From the NCBI GenBank assembly GCA_014871385.1, contig CM026424.1, positions 15,652,892 through 15,716,891 of the forward strand: a stretch of DNA of 64,000 nucleotides. Reading direction: 5' to 3'. The translations under genes and the position numbers were made by a program. How positions within the stretch are numbered: position 1 is the stretch's first letter; every line of letters starts with the position of its first letter. The notes under the pieces are model-generated. The model had not been told where the DNA came from. It saw only the letters and a program-made list of their open reading frames with translations, and did no database searches. Of the stretch, positions 1 through 13,078 are shown piece by piece. The stretch comes from Ceratodon purpureus. Lineage: Eukaryota > Streptophyta > Bryopsida > Pseudoditrichales > Ditrichaceae.

Positions 1-219
1 AACCTGAAAAGGGATTGCTCTGACCTAATCAATATGATAAGTTGGAACTTTTAGCCCACATGTTGTATGGGTGGAAGTTAGTCATCAAAAAGTCTGAACA
101 TTTGACAACTCATTCTCAACCTTTGCCTCGCATCTTTGCCACTTTAAAACTGATTCTCATGCTCTGAAATTGCGTCTCAAGAATGTGAGCTTTTGAAAGC
201 ACTTGCTTGTGGAGGACTA

Positions 220-564
220 AGGTAGAGATGGGTATTCCCGTTAGTTTAAGCCATTCAGCATATTTGGGAATGAGAAAACTATGGGGATAAAATTTATACA
301 AATAGAAGTTAGGTCATAAATCACAAATCTGATTTTTTTATATTTTTTTCAAAATTTATCAAATTTTCATGAATATTTGAAGTGCAACATTGTAGACCAC
401 TATTTCCGTGAGTAGGTATATGCAATCCAAAGATTCTTGCATGGAGAACGTGATAGGTTGTTATACAATCTGCTCAGTGTGGTAGTCAGGTGCTCTCTGC
501 TCAGATATTGGTGCACTGATAGGCCACGGAAATAGAACCATGACGGGAATACCCTTCTCTACCT
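220..564. mobile_element. MITE, AGGTAG-type ends, TA target duplication
   Basis: The left end reads AGGTAGAGATGGGTATTCCC and the right end is its inverted complement with one mismatch (AGGTAGAGAAGGGTATTCCC). Both ends are bordered by TA (218-219 and 565-566), as expected of a 2-bp TA target duplication. The 345-bp interior has no coding potential, so this is a non-autonomous element. The TIR start AGGTAG is shared with the elements at 586-999, 30290-30556 and 48613-49023. The TA target suggests the Tc1/mariner superfamily, but that is inferred from the target only. Confidence 0.7.
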
Positions 565-585
565 TATGTCAGAATTCAAGTACTA

Positions 586-999
586 AGGTAGAATGACCTT
601 AAACCGTGCGGCCCCCCAGAAGCGCAGGGTAGACCGCCCCTGTAGCCGCCCATGGCATGGACCTTATTGCGTGCACAGCAATTTCATAAATAGTGACTCG
701 ATATGGACATGTGTAGGGAGGTGGTTGGTTCATAGATTCATGGTTCATTAACTCTATTTTGCACGGTTTTAGCTACATGCGTGAGCGCCACAAAAGGAGA
801 GTCTACTGATCACTTTAAGGTCATGTACACTTTTCGCTTCAAAAATTTGTAGTAAATTCAATTTTCGCTATTTAATTCTGGAAATTTTTGCATTCACTCT
901 CCCTCCTGTTTCCCCATCCAAGAAAAATTACAAACAGTACACACGAGGTCCACAACCATGCTGAATCTCTTATTCGCACGGTTTAAGGTCATTCTACCT
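586..999 (+). mobile_element. MITE, AGGTAGAATGACC family, copy 1
   Basis: The 414-bp element has inverted ends AGGTAGAATGACCTTAAACC and its complement, and is flanked by TA on both sides (584-585 and 1000-1001). It lies only 21 bp from the MITE at 220-564. An almost identical copy in the opposite orientation is at 48613-49023, which defines the ends independently. There is no open frame of note, so it must depend on transposase from elsewhere. Confidence 0.8.
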
Positions 1000-2134
1000 T
1001 AATCAAAGGCATTGTGTTCAAAAAGGTCAGTACTGCAATCTTTTTCCCACTCACTTTATATATTATTACATCGGAAGATGGACTGCCAAAATTTGATAAT
1101 ATCAAAGTCAAAATACAATCGATTTATATGAGGTATATAGCAATAGACTGTCTATCCATCCAAATTTTTGTGTTACTTTAATTCTTTCTTTTCGGACACG
1201 AATAAAGGTTTCCCTTGCCGTTACTTCAAGTCTTCAATATTTTTCATTCCATCACCATGGGTCCCATAAATTATTCTTTATTAATATTTTATATAGAGTG
1301 AGAAACTTTGGTTTTTGGAGGAGACCAACATGAAGTAAGTGTTTATTTTACTATCCCTTAATCCAGTACCTACAAGACAAAGGTATGGAAGTAAAGATGT
1401 ACTCTTGCTTTTCAAGAATAGACACTCTAGTCACAAGTAACTAGTAACATGGAACCATAATAGTTATTATAAGTTCTTATTTTATATAGTTTTGGCCACC
1501 AAATCACGAGCTCATTATTGGTTGATGGTAGGCATTTGTCTCACAGAATTGGTCGAGGTTTGAACCTTGATGGACTCGTTTGAAGTCGCTTGATACTACT
1601 GAGTGAGCGATCGCATGTAGGAAAGTGATTGTGCCAACCAACAGCCCACCATGTATAGTAAGAGACATTACATCCTTGATTTCAATGATTAAAGTAGCTA
1701 TAGCTACAAATTCTTTTAGTTTTAAGTGCACAGAGTTTAGTGTTTGAGGGTGCAATTCGTGGTTTTCTATTCTTCTTTTGTGGAGGTGGATAGACATGGC
1801 AAATTGTATGGCGATGGATTGATATTATTAAATGTATTTCTAATGGTAAGCATAGGTATTTTGAAGTTAGTTCCAAGTAAAATCATTGATAGAATGTGTG
1901 TAGCGGCGCGACTGCCAACTGTAACAAAATAAGGAGGTCATTTTTTGCTAGGGGGTATACTGAAATTCACAAACAAATGCCTTTTTTTGACAATAAAAAT
2001 AGCATATGAAAACAATTTGGATTAAAAATCCGAACGGTGGGAACATGCTCTACTGCCTTCTCTATACATAGAAATTTTTATTTTTGAAAAATATCAAAAT
2101 CTCAATTTTAGGTGGAATTTCAAAGTTTCATCTT

Positions 2135-2190
2135 TGGGCAGATTTTTGCAGATTTTTGCAATTTTGGGCAGCTTTGGGCAGTTTTGGGCA
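2135..2190 (+). repeat. Short tandem repeat, TTTTGGGCAG-like units
   Basis: Five to six imperfect units of about 10 bp built on GGGCAG and TTTTGCAG follow each other in intergenic DNA. It looks like a simple microsatellite; no function is evident. Confidence 0.6.
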
Positions 2191-4211
2191 GAATTTGCTG
2201 CATTCACAGTGGTTCAGCAGCTGCCCTACGGGGAAAAAAAACTTTATTTTCAACTTTGAACGTTATGATCTTGCAATTGGTGAGGAATGAGTGTGTAAGA
2301 TTTGGTGGACATGTAGACATAGAAGGTAGCTACAAGATCTTATGGTTAGATGTACTAATTATAACCCCAACTTAGCAAAATCCACCTTGATTTGAAGAGG
2401 GGCTGTTTTCAGGCAGTTTTGATGAAAAATACCCTCAGAACTTTAGGGCTTAATGGAATTTTAGGGATTAATGGTTTTTATTTGTTGATTTTGGCATTGA
2501 GAGTTTTTCGTGAGAATTTATCATTACAATTAGTGAATTTAATAAATTGTATAGTAAATTTTGGATCTATATTTAATGGAAGGTCGTTTTGGTATGGTAA
2601 ACCTTTGACACAAAGAATGTTGGAATGAAAATCTTGAGCTGCAGTGGCATCTTTGTGCCCCACCTAATATTCTACAAATAATATATTAAAAACGTTTTCC
2701 ATCAAAAATCATGGCCATTGTATTTGCAAATACAAGTCTAATATGCCATTGACTCCTACCATTATCACCTACAATTACGGCTAGAGATTTTTTTAAATTT
2801 TTTTGGGGACACAAATAAAAGAGGGGTCTTTATTGCGCAAGGAGAAAAGGACACAAAATTGCAAGAGATTTCAATAAAACAAGATCCAACAAAGCATTGC
2901 ATGCTAAAGCATTGTTAGAAAACAATTAACCTAACCTGAAGCGGCCACCAAGTACATATTTAGGAACAAAGATGATATTAAAAACAAGATTTGAATAAAT
3001 TTGCAAATATGGTAAGTGTTGTTGATTATGATTGTATTGGGTATAATTAAACTATGTGGGATTGCTGTGGAACGGCTGTGACAGCTGGCATAGCCGACTG
3101 TTGCTGATTTATTTTAGGATGATTGTCTAAGTACCGTCCTGGTGGCGAAGTTAATTAGGAGTAATGAGAATATTGACGACGTATGTCACTTGGATTATTC
3201 AAATATGGGTACAATATCTGAGTGATATTTCTCTGTTTATTTCTTGATTTTGAATTTCCTTATTCAGTTTTCTTTTCTCAGTATTTACGATTTCTCAAAA
3301 GCAACAAATCTGACTGCGCAAGTGGTACCTCACTTGGAAAATGATAAGTGATCTAGTAACTTTGGTTTCATTACACTCTTCAAATTCAAAACACTGCAAA
3401 GGGTAATCTTTTCATGTCCAATTGTATGTAGAATGGTACATATGTTCTTGTTTATGAAAATAATAAGCACTCCATAATTTATTTTTAAATTTAAATAAAC
3501 AATTGGAATGAAATTAAAATTCATGGACATTTTTAAAGTTGAATTAGTTCAATTTTAATCAAATTCTTGAGGACAATTATAAAATTGTAGTTCCTCGGTA
3601 GGCACATGCTGCTATGTTACATTACATGTACAATGGATGAAAATTGCTTCTTGGATGAAAAACACATGTTTATGAAAAATGAATAAAATAAGTTTGTAGC
3701 TACAAATCAAATGAAATTTGTTTGCATGATGATATTATCTAGCATGATGAAATATGCCGATTGAACGAAGTCTGCATGCCTTTTTGAATGATGAGCACCA
3801 TAGACAAATCATGCTAAATTATGAGTAGATGTAGCTTGCCCAAATTCATATCAAATCCTTTTTATAATCTCAACTTTTGCATTATAATCTTCAAGAAACA
3901 TCTCATTACAAAACTACCGGTGAAAAGTATGCGTCCAAATTTTTCTTTAGAAAATTCTGAAAACCCAAAAATCAAGTCTTCTTGTCACACAACTGCAAAA
4001 CCTAGTTACAAAATATCATATCTTCTGTATTCAAAAATTAAGCGGAACCCACAACATTTTGAATTAAATAAATCCCATGCTTCCATTTGTGCCAATCACA
4101 TGAACAAATTAAAAATTTCAAGGTCTTATTGATTAATTTGGTATAATTATTTAAGTTCCACCCAATCCTATAAAAAAATTCTTTGCAAATTACAAATGAA
4201 TGAATAAATGA

Positions 4212-4215
<4 letters not shown>

Positions 4216-4246
<31 letters not shown>
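4216..4246. repeat. (TA)n microsatellite
   Basis: About fifteen uninterrupted TA dinucleotides lie in intergenic sequence. This is a simple repeat, likely length-variable between individuals. Confidence 0.9.
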
Positions 4247-4252
<6 letters not shown>

Positions 4253-6774
4253 AGTTTCTTCTAGTGTGTAGGGTTTCTTTTTGGGCGGGATCACAGTCAT
4301 GGCAATTTTGGCAGTAAAAAATCATGACGGAAACAGGCTACAGGTGTTTACTATGCACCAGTAAATTATAGTAAAATATAGTATAAAATTCCTTTGGCAG
4401 AGGTTATAAATACTGGTATTTGAGTATTTAACCTTACTCGCTTTGAAGTGAACGGCGTGCTATAAAATCTAGACTGAGATCTGTAGCAGGCTCACTTTAC
4501 ACACACTGCCCAGTAACTTCATACAGTAAATTTACAAAGTAACCCTAAAATTTATCTAGTGTAATTTGATATTTAATGTGGGTAATTTATACTTGCTTAT
4601 GTGAAGCAAATTCTCGGTGAATATTCAATTCAAGGATGTGCCCAGTTGATTTTTTTAATAATTATTTTGTTTATTTTCATTGATATTTGATTTGGAACCA
4701 CTATATTATGGATATAAAATGTTGATCCATGGTGTTATGATATATCAAGGTTGAGTGATAGATCATCACATATAGATAGTTGATATCAAGAGTACCATCT
4801 ACAAGCAATGCCTACAATCACTAAGTATACATTTATTGGCCACCAACTTCAAGTTATTGGTGACAATGAACGCAGTAGTGGTAAGTACTAGTACTACTAG
4901 CTAAATTTTTGGTGCAAGTCAAGTGAGATAGTCGTAGTAATGAAAATTTGAGTAAATGCTCTTAATTCTTGATAGAAATCATGTAGAGGTGATAGGTTTG
5001 GTACATGATGGTATTTGATTGGAGTTGAGTTGATTTTGCTAAGAGTAAATAGTGGTGGTTGAGTATTGATTAGGTGGATAATGGGCCAACGTAGTGGTGT
5101 TTATTACAATTCCATATCAAAGATCATAACTAATTTAATTTTTAGCAAAGAATCGATGATGATTTTATTTTTTTGAAAACCATAAAAAACAAGCCTCCTC
5201 GATGATAATTTTTTGGTTTTCAGTCAGTAGTTTAAAGTAAACTACAACTAGATCACTTGGGGCCTAATGAAACCAACCATGTTGTGGACTAGTCGATTAA
5301 AAAGGTAATAAAATTTAAAAATTCAAAAAATTAAATCATGACTTTAGTTGCATTCATCTTTAAACCTTTTTTTTTTTTTTAATTTTAATTTTTTTTTATA
5401 AGATCATTAGATATTTCACACAATACTTGCGAAGGATTGCATTCCTTATTGTAATGGTCATTTCATCATGGATAATTTCATTGAAACTCGATACTATTAC
5501 ACGGATGATAGAGTGATGGGTGCAAGTTATCTTTTATATACATCCAAACATATCCTTCCACAACACATACCCTAAATTCCTCTTCCATTCATCAAAGTGG
5601 CCCAACAAAACCACAGAAGCAGAAACTTTCCAAAAGATCACTTACTCAAACCCAATAAATACGTGCTGAAAGTATCCCAAAATCCGCAACAGTCACAAGC
5701 AAACCGAGAAGATGCCCAATTCCAAGGACTAGAATTTAGTTGACTCACACAATGGTAATATCATGCCACCGTTCCAATTCCCCGGATGTGATTACGTGGA
5801 TATGCTCCATGCATGCATGATTTTATGCCAGAACAACCAGCCTGTGAGCAACCACCTTCCCTAACCACCCAGCCCCCCTGCAGCAGCCCCCAAAACCCGA
5901 CGGATACCGATCTGATGTGAAATAAAATTCTCGCAAGACGCAATTGGCACCCCTGAATCCGTTTCAATGAATAAACCCGCGTGTAGAAAAAAATCAGAGC
6001 CCAGTGGCATGATTCAATACTGGAATTCCCCTACTCAAAAGCTCCCATCATCATGCCCTCATCCATCTCACATCCTCCCAAAAAACAACCATAAAAATTA
6101 AAAAAAAACCATTAAAATACTCCACAATAGCTAAACACATAAAACAAATCTTATATCATCACCCCCACGATCTCACGTTCCCCAGGTTCCCGAACCCCGT
6201 TCCCATGGACCTCGGGACCCGTGCCGCCGCTTTCCACCACTACCGACCACCCTTCGCCAACGACTCGACTGTTCCACCCCGAAACATCGCTAGTTCAACT
6301 CCACCTATAACCGTCCCCGTGCCCAAAACCGACTAATTCTACGAAAAATCCGTCTAATATCTACGTATTTGTTAGATACATAGGTGACAGATACAGTGAT
6401 GGCTTCTCTCACTCCATCCCCGCGACGATTCCACCGCGAAACATCCCCGCTCCGCGCCGGAACTGTCCCCGGCCTGCTTCCCCGGGTCTACTCCCAAATC
6501 CCGTCATGGTACCCTAAACCCGACTCCAAATAGCATTATACGTACATTTTATTCTGTAAAATCTACCAATCTCTAGATATGGAGGGTTTAGGATACAGTG
6601 GCGGAATTAAAAACGAGGCATTTTGGGGAAGAATTTTGGTGCAAATGCGGGGGTTTTGTAGTTTTTGTTTGTTTGTGGATTGTTTTGTTGATTGTTTGGA
6701 GCGTGATCTGCCGGCTCGGGAGGGCACCCAACCGGGTGGGAATCGTCCAGAGGGTTCCAGAGAGGAGTGGCGGC

Positions 6775-6791
6775 GGTTATAACTTATAACC
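6775..6791. promoter_or_regulatory. Perfect palindrome upstream of the cyclophilin-40 gene
   Basis: GGTTATAA-C-TTATAACC is an 8+1+8 perfect inverted repeat about 490 bp before the cyclophilin start codon, in a GC-richer stretch that probably holds its promoter or 5' leader. The half-site resembles GT-element motifs bound by plant trihelix factors. That assignment is a guess; only the symmetry is seen. Confidence 0.3.
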
Positions 6792-7266
6792 GGGGAGTAG
6801 AAACTCTGGATTTCTGAGAGAAAAAACTACCAGTTGCAGTAGAAACGCCAGGAATCGGTTTAGATTCACGCACATCCTGCCTCTTGAAAGCCTCGCCTGC
6901 GAGGTGCTCGCAACTTGCGTAGATACACTTCCCACACCTCACACCTGGGGAAATTTCAGCTCGTTTGGGAGTTGGGTTTTGGGTTTGCATTTGTTTCTCG
7001 AGCGGATTCTGAAACCCTAGTTTTTTGGGTTAGGTTTGGAGCTCTGGAATTGTGTGTGTGTGTTATTTTTTTCTGGGAAGGAAGCCTTTGAGGGAGAATT
7101 AGTTCTGGTCGTGGGGTTCTCGTGGAGTGTGTAATTGGGTAGTCAGTAGTTTGGTCGGAGTTTTCTGAGTTTTTTGAGTTTTGGTGAGTTTTGGGGAGGT
7201 TTGGGGAGAGTTTTGAGAGGTTTGGGAGGGTGGTGCTTGTGGGGGAGTGATTCCTGGGCCGCAAGC

Positions 7267-10200
7267 ATGAGTGGGGAGGCGGCAGCAGGAGGAGGAGGGG
7301 GAGGAGCAGCAGCTGTAGTGATGGAGGTTGGGAAGAACCCGAAGGTGTACTTTGACATCAGTATAGGGGGGGACATGGAGGGGCGGATCGTGATCGAGCT
7401 GTTTGCGGATGTGGTGCCGAGGACTGCTGAGAATTTCCGGTGTCTGTGCACTGGGGAGAAGGGCATTGGGGCGGTTTCGGGGCGGCCGCTGCATTATAAA
7501 GTATGGCTTTCGATCAATGGTCCTGGGTTTTGTTTATGGTGTGCTCGGATCTCGTTGGTAGGGTGGCAATGCTCATCGGGGCATCGGGTGGTGAATCTCG
7601 TGTAGTTTGGGAGTTGGAGAATTGGAGTTGATAGGTGTCGATTTTGTTGGCCGATTAGCTCGGGGAGGTGGTTTGATGATTATTATGCTGGAATCGGTTT
7701 TTCTCACAAGTGAGTGATTGATGCTGTAGGATGCTTTTCTTCGCACCTGTTTTGAGAGTTCAATTTCTTTGAGTGAGACAGGCAGGGAGAACTCAAAAAA
7801 TGTTTACTTATCGTTTTTGGGAAGGAAGGGAATTTGCCTGCGTTAGTAATGCAGACAATGTAAAGTTGTGGGCTTTGTGTTTCTCCTTTTTCTCAGCAGC
7901 ATATTTTGTTGCTTGGCAAAGTACATTTGACTGCGTGCAGGACTGTGGCAATTGCTGGAGGTTTGAGTATCGATATTTCGTTGTCTTTATCTTCAGGAGA
8001 TGACCGTTTGATAGGTGGCCGATGTTTGTGTCTGTTTTGGAGGTTTCGGTGTTAAGTTTTTCGGCTCTTGTCTCGGAGGTTCTGACTTGTCAGTAAAATA
8101 TGATAGAGGTGTTCCTGTCTGCGCTGTGGTTATCTTAGTTTGCGTGCTGTCTATGATTAGAGAATGCTGTTGTGGATGGTTAAAGTCTTCCATTGTATGC
8201 AGGCTTTAAAAGCGTGTGATCCACTGTGGATGCACCGTCTGGCTGCTCATACCTGTTGACTGACCAGCTTTTTATCCTGTATTATATACTGGATGCTCTC
8301 CTTCCAACAGGGCACAATTCTTCATAGAGTAATAAAGGGCTTTATGATCCAAGGGGGAGACTTTGAGAACGCAAATGGAACTGGTGGAGAGTCCATCTAT
8401 GGGAAGAATTTTGAGGACGAAAATTTTCAAATGAAGCATGAACGGAAGGGTATACTGTCCATGGCGAATGCTGGGCCAAATACTAACGGATCTCAGTTTT
8501 TCATTACTACTAATCGAACTCCGCACCTCGACGGGAAGCACGTTGTGTTTGGTAAGATATTGAAGGGCATGGGAGTCGTGCGCTCCATTGAACACCAGCC
8601 AGTCGACCCGGACACCAATTTGCCCTTAATGGATGTGCGCATTGAGGATTGCGGCGAGCTACCGGAAGGCGCTGATGATGGCGTCATAGGTATGCGTTTG
8701 CAACTTCTGGACTTACTCTTCTGTTTTAGCTTGTGACTAAAATGTGTGCTATCTTTGCCAACGCTTGGGAAAAGGTGTCTTGGTGTTTGATGATGCTAAG
8801 GATTATGGAATATCGTTGTGGCGAACGATGACTGTTCCAGGATTCACACAAGACGGGGATAAATATCCGGATTGGCCTTCAGATTTGGACACGCAGCCAG
8901 CTGATGCAGCCTTTTGGGAGGCAGCAGTCGATTCTGCCCGCAGCTATGGCAATGATTGTTTTAAGGTAACCATTTGTACACACTCCTTTTTGAAGTTGTC
9001 TTTTGTTTTGTTTTCATATTCTGTTTTTGCTTGCTTTTTGTTGTCATAGGACTATTTGTAACCTTGTTGGCTTGTTACTCAACAGAAAGGGGATTACAAG
9101 ACCGCATTAAGGAAGTATCGTAAGGCTTTACGTTACCTGGATGTATGCTGGGAGAAAGAGGAGCTTGATGAAAGTAAGTTGCTTAGCTTTAGCCTATAGA
9201 GATGGCGTTTCTAAAATCTGGTGAAGGGAGTTCGTCTTTCGGGCAGGTGAATTGATTTCTGTTTGATCGTTAACACATTACTGTTGTACGGTGACATGCA
9301 GCCAGAAGCAATTCGCTCCGCAAGACTAAGTCGCTCATTTTGACCAACAGTGCTGTGAGTTCTTTAAATTCTTTGTAAAATTTTCTATTGCTGGTGTACA
9401 ATTTCCCTTTCTAAGAACAGATTCTCAAAATGGCAATTTACCTTTGTAGCAAGGTGTAGGATTTATTTGTTCTTGCAACCAAGTTTCAGGCTTTTCTTTT
9501 GGGGTTAAATGATGTTGAGATTGCTGGTGGTGGCAGGCATGCAAGTTGAAACTTGACGACCCCCATGGCGCATTGACTGACTGTGAGTATGCGATGCAAA
9601 CTGGAGTTGATAATGTCAAAGCTCTCTTCCGTCAAGGCCAGGTGAGGGTTCCTTTTTGGGCGAAGCATTATTTCGAGCTTCCTGGAGAAGCCGCCGGATC
9701 GCCTGAGACTCGTCTGCTCATGCATTGCCTTTCCAGTAGAATCACATTAGTCATATCCCTAGGGTGTAGAATTTGCAGTATCTGAAGCAATACTGAATTT
9801 CATCTATGTTCTTTTAGGCTCATATGGCGATGGGTGATATCGATTCAGCATTTATGAGCTTAACTAAAGCTTCAAACATTGAACCTAACGACTGTAAGTA
9901 GATTCATTATTCTCTGAGTTCGTGTTTAACTTTTGCGGAGGGCAAAATCGCTGACATGTTTCTGCAGGTTTGAGTTATTGACGTATTCTTAGGTGTGCTA
10001 GAAATGCGCTGCTTTAAATCGTTTTTTGAAATCTGGCGATTATTTAAATTCCAGAACAGACTTCCTTGTATGAAGCACTGACGACACTTTCTGATTCATA
10101 TGTATGCAGCGGGAATCAAGAGAGAGCTTGGAGCTGTTAGGAAGAAGGTTGGTTTATTTTGTTACTTTCTTTAACCAAATCAATCATAGAGAAATTCAAT

Positions 10201-10370
10201 TCTACGTTGATGCCTTTTTTAACGCAGAATCATCTGCATGAGGCGGATTGGTATACTTCTATGCAATGAAGTTTGATTTTATTAGTTCTCTCGCTAACTT
10301 GGTTCCATTTTTTCAGATCCAAGAGCGAAACGATAAAGAGAAGAAGTCCTATGCACGAATGTTCGCATAG
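7267..10370 (+). CDS. CYP40: Cyclophilin-40 peptidyl-prolyl isomerase with TPR domain
   Basis: Nine exons: 7267-7500, 8311-8689, 8841-8965, 9086-9173, 9302-9354, 9537-9641, 9818-9893, 10110-10147, 10317-10370. They total 1152 nt and encode 383 aa, close to the plant CYP40/SQUINT size. Every intron is GT-AG and phases match. An N-terminal cyclophilin domain (about residues 25-185) carries [21 protein letters not shown] and [10 protein letters not shown]. His replaces the cyclosporin-binding Trp of cyclophilin A, as in other CYP40s. The C-terminal half holds TPR helices ([19 protein letters not shown]) that in this family bind the HSP90 C terminus. In plants CYP40 acts as an HSP90 co-chaperone and supports AGO1 loading; the protein is cytosolic. 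The start is the first in-frame ATG, which adds a Gly/Ala-rich leader of about 20 residues. A second ATG at 7321 ([11 protein letters not shown]) fits the family start as well. Confidence 0.95.
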
Positions 10371-12235
10371 ACAATTTTTTCAGTTTTGACAGGTGACGTT
10401 TCCTTTAAAATCCCAAGAATTTTTTAATTAAAGTATGTTTACTGCTTGATTTTCCATAGTTTGCTGGAAGATTAAATTGGTTTTTTGTGTATGGCAGGGA
10501 TGCGAACGCAGATGCATATGGAAATGACTTACACGAAGTGTGAAGCCATGGAGTGCAGTAAATATGAGACATTTCTTAGATGAATGTTGAGAGTTGCAAG
10601 GTAGGGTTCGTGTCACCTTCTTTTGAAAGTTTCAAAGAATTTCGAAGTATGTAAGCCGCATCATTTACTATGCAATCAAATGTCCCACTTGATTTTCTTC
10701 TACAGTGTTCACTACACCTAATATGAACAATGTGGAGGCCATTCGGAAGTTACAGTTGGCGAAACTACTGTGGACACTTTTTCCATAAAGGTCAATGGCT
10801 CTGAATGCGTGCGCTTTAGCTGCAAGTTGAAATGTTTCCAGAGTCGTGCAACTTGCGGGTCTGCTTTGTTGATTCGTTATTGAGAAGTTTGCACGCAGAA
10901 GAGTTTCTTTGAAGCTAAATTTTGAAGCTATGACCAGGAATATAACGTCTCCATTGTGCCTACATTGCCCGGATCCCAAGTTGAGATATGTGAAGAAGGC
11001 CAACGGAGATCTGCAGTTTCATACGTTTCTTCATCCTATCACTAGTCATCTTAGCAGATCTCTAATAGCTCATATCTACATATAGCTGCTCTTTCCTTAC
11101 TGTTGAGACTTCCCACTTGTGCCTTCATTTTCTTAAATTTCCATCGGCGGCTACTACAGCCGTGGTTATCACTTCCCACTTGAATTCATTTTCTCCCATG
11201 TGCTGCTATGGTACGGTTTTGTCTTGTCACCTTGTGCAAAGACCAGTTTTCAGCCCTCTCATTTGAACCTCTTTAGAATGCAATCGGTTCAGAATTAAGG
11301 GCATCAAATCTTGTGTGCTATCTCCTGTACGAGGAGAATACTCTTCTCATCTGTCCTTAATGAACAGTATACAGTTTATCTAACTTTGGCTTTTTTGGAG
11401 GACAATTGCGTGCATACTGCAAACAGAATTACAGCCCTTGCTAATGTATAAGCTATGCATAAATTCTCACAAACCATAGATCTCATTCATGCCATATTGC
11501 ATCCTACTCCATATTTGCGCAATTTTCTGTGCACTGAACAGCCTCCAAATGTGCTCAAAAAGAAACCTCACAAATATGACTTACATCACTCTCACCTCAC
11601 CACAACCCACTTGCAGAAAAAGCTGCACAACATGGAAACCTCAGACAAAACTGCAAGTCAAATAAATTCAACGTAAGTTACTGAACTTATCACCCATCAT
11701 CATGGAACTGACTCAGATGAAGGGGCAACGTACCATGGGGGTACATCAAAGTGATGGGAGTACAGTGCTTTGAATGACCTGATCATAAAGACATGTAAGG
11801 ATTTGAGAAGTGCAAGGAACCATGATTGTGCATTCACCTCAGTCCCCATGAAACCACCCCCCTTCATGAATATGATTCATAATTATTCCACAAGGGGGTT
11901 ATTTAATGTTGGTTATCATCACCGACGTTATGGATGTATGATGTTTAATACCAGGATCCCTCCAGGTAATCTTTCATCAACGGTCAGGGAGGTCCTTTTT
12001 CCGTGCTGGCCCTATTGCCATGGTAGTGCAGTTTCAGTTTGTTCAAAGCAATCCATTATGGCCCACAAGGGACACAAGGTATTTTGATGTAATGCGGATG
12101 ATCATCATCGATGATATGAATGAATTGAAGTAAGGTAAACCAGCCTATGAAAACCACTAGAAAGGATGCTACCTTTTGCACTTATTATAGGAAATGTCAA
12201 ATAATTTAATTGAAAAAAGATAAGGTTTGAAGATC
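10371..12235. other. Cyclophilin 3' region and intergenic DNA
   Basis: The first few hundred bases after the stop presumably hold the 3' UTR. The rest, up to the hAT insertion point, shows no exon series or domain. Open frames near 10.67-11.0 kb and 11.77-12.09 kb are short and carry no recognisable motif. Confidence 0.5.
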
Positions 12236-12243
12236 AATGCAAT
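12236..12243. repeat. 8-bp target-site duplication, left side of hAT element
   Basis: AATGCAAT directly precedes the terminal CAGGGC of the element and is repeated exactly at 17498-17505 after the opposite end. Eight base pairs is the target duplication of hAT transposons. Confidence 0.93.
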
Positions 12244-12279
12244 CAGGGCTTTTATTTTCACTTTTACAAAATGGACGAA

Positions 12280-12520
12280 AAGGCGAAATATTGGATGAAA
12301 ACACTGCTCAGTTGGCGAGATATTATTGTTCAATGCAGAAACGTTTTGGCGAATATTTAATTGAAGGAAAAGATTTTAGTGGCGACATTTTACATTTTCA
12401 ATTCTTATTACAGGAGAAATTTTCAATCAGAGAAATGATTTTTAGGCGATTTACAACACAGTACAAACGTCTTTTTGGCGATATCAAATAATGAATTGCA
12501 CAGAAATGGCGAAACATCTA
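12280..12520. promoter_or_regulatory. Subterminal TGGCGA repeat cluster, left end of hAT
   Basis: Seven occurrences of GGCGA in one orientation lie between about 12280 and 12515 (contexts such as TTGGCGAGAT, TTGGCGAATA, GTGGCGACA, TTGGCGATA, ATGGCGAAAC). A matching cluster sits at the other end of the element. Ac/Ds and related hAT elements use such short subterminal motifs as transposase-binding sites; that role here is inferred. Confidence 0.6.
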
Positions 12521-12542
12521 AGTCTAATAGTGCCAAACAAAG

Positions 12543-12767
12543 GTAATAAGCTGGACTGCACACACAACAACAACCCTCCGACGCACAAGTAAGAAGGGGT
12601 AGAAGAATAAATACACAAACAAATTGATCAGTGCAACAAGAACATGACAGAATGAAGTAGGAAAAAAAGTAATAACCTGGACCTGCACACACAACAAAAA
12701 CCCTCCGACGCCCAAGTAAGGAGGGGAACAAAAATAAAAACACAAACAAATTAATCTCTGTAACAAC
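12543..12767. repeat. Direct duplication of ~98 bp inside the hAT element
   Basis: Units at about 12543-12640 and 12669-12767 share GTAATAA, CTGCACACACAACA, CCCTCCGACGC, CAAGTAAG and ACACAAACAAATT in the same order. They lie downstream of the transposase stop codon, so this may be a duplicated 3' region of the transposon. The differences indicate some age. Confidence 0.75.
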
Positions 12768-13078
12768 AGAGTTGGAAGTGGATTTTCCAAAAGGAGATAG
12801 CATGAAAACATAAATGGATAGAGCAAACAGTGGAAAAAACCCGTGTAGTCAAATAACATGAGCCCTGCACAGCTGCGGAACAGCTACGCTAGGCCTGCAA
12901 TTCACACACACTAAAATCTCATAAGTTGTTTCATTGGTAGTTGAGGGCCACATGAGTTTAGCCTATCAACGGAAATAACACAAACAAAGAGGCCAATCTG
13001 CACTCAACTTCTAACTCCTCAACTACAGCTAGTGAGCAATTTCAACACTCACCCACAATGAAACTATCACTGAATCCA

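Larger units (their letters stand above)
1000..6574. other. AT-rich intergenic sequence, no gene seen
   Basis: No reading frame here shows a recognisable domain or a splice-linked exon series. It includes short TTTTGGGCAG-like tandem units near 2135-2190, a TA dinucleotide run near 4216-4246 and poly-T tracts near 5370-5400. Base composition rises in GC from about 6.2 kb toward the cyclophilin gene, which probably marks its promoter region. Confidence 0.6.

Noticed and set aside
1540..1580. GGTTTGAACC resembling a tRNA B box
   Set aside because: It is a chance palindrome; the surrounding bases do not fold as a tRNA.
6745..6770. Possible heat-shock element upstream of cyclophilin-40
   Set aside because: Only one partial TTC-GA pair is present; three alternating nTTCn/nGAAn units are not.
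7099..7494. Minus-strand frames opposite cyclophilin exon 1
   Set aside because: They are shadows of the Gly/Ala-rich leader and first exon on the plus strand.
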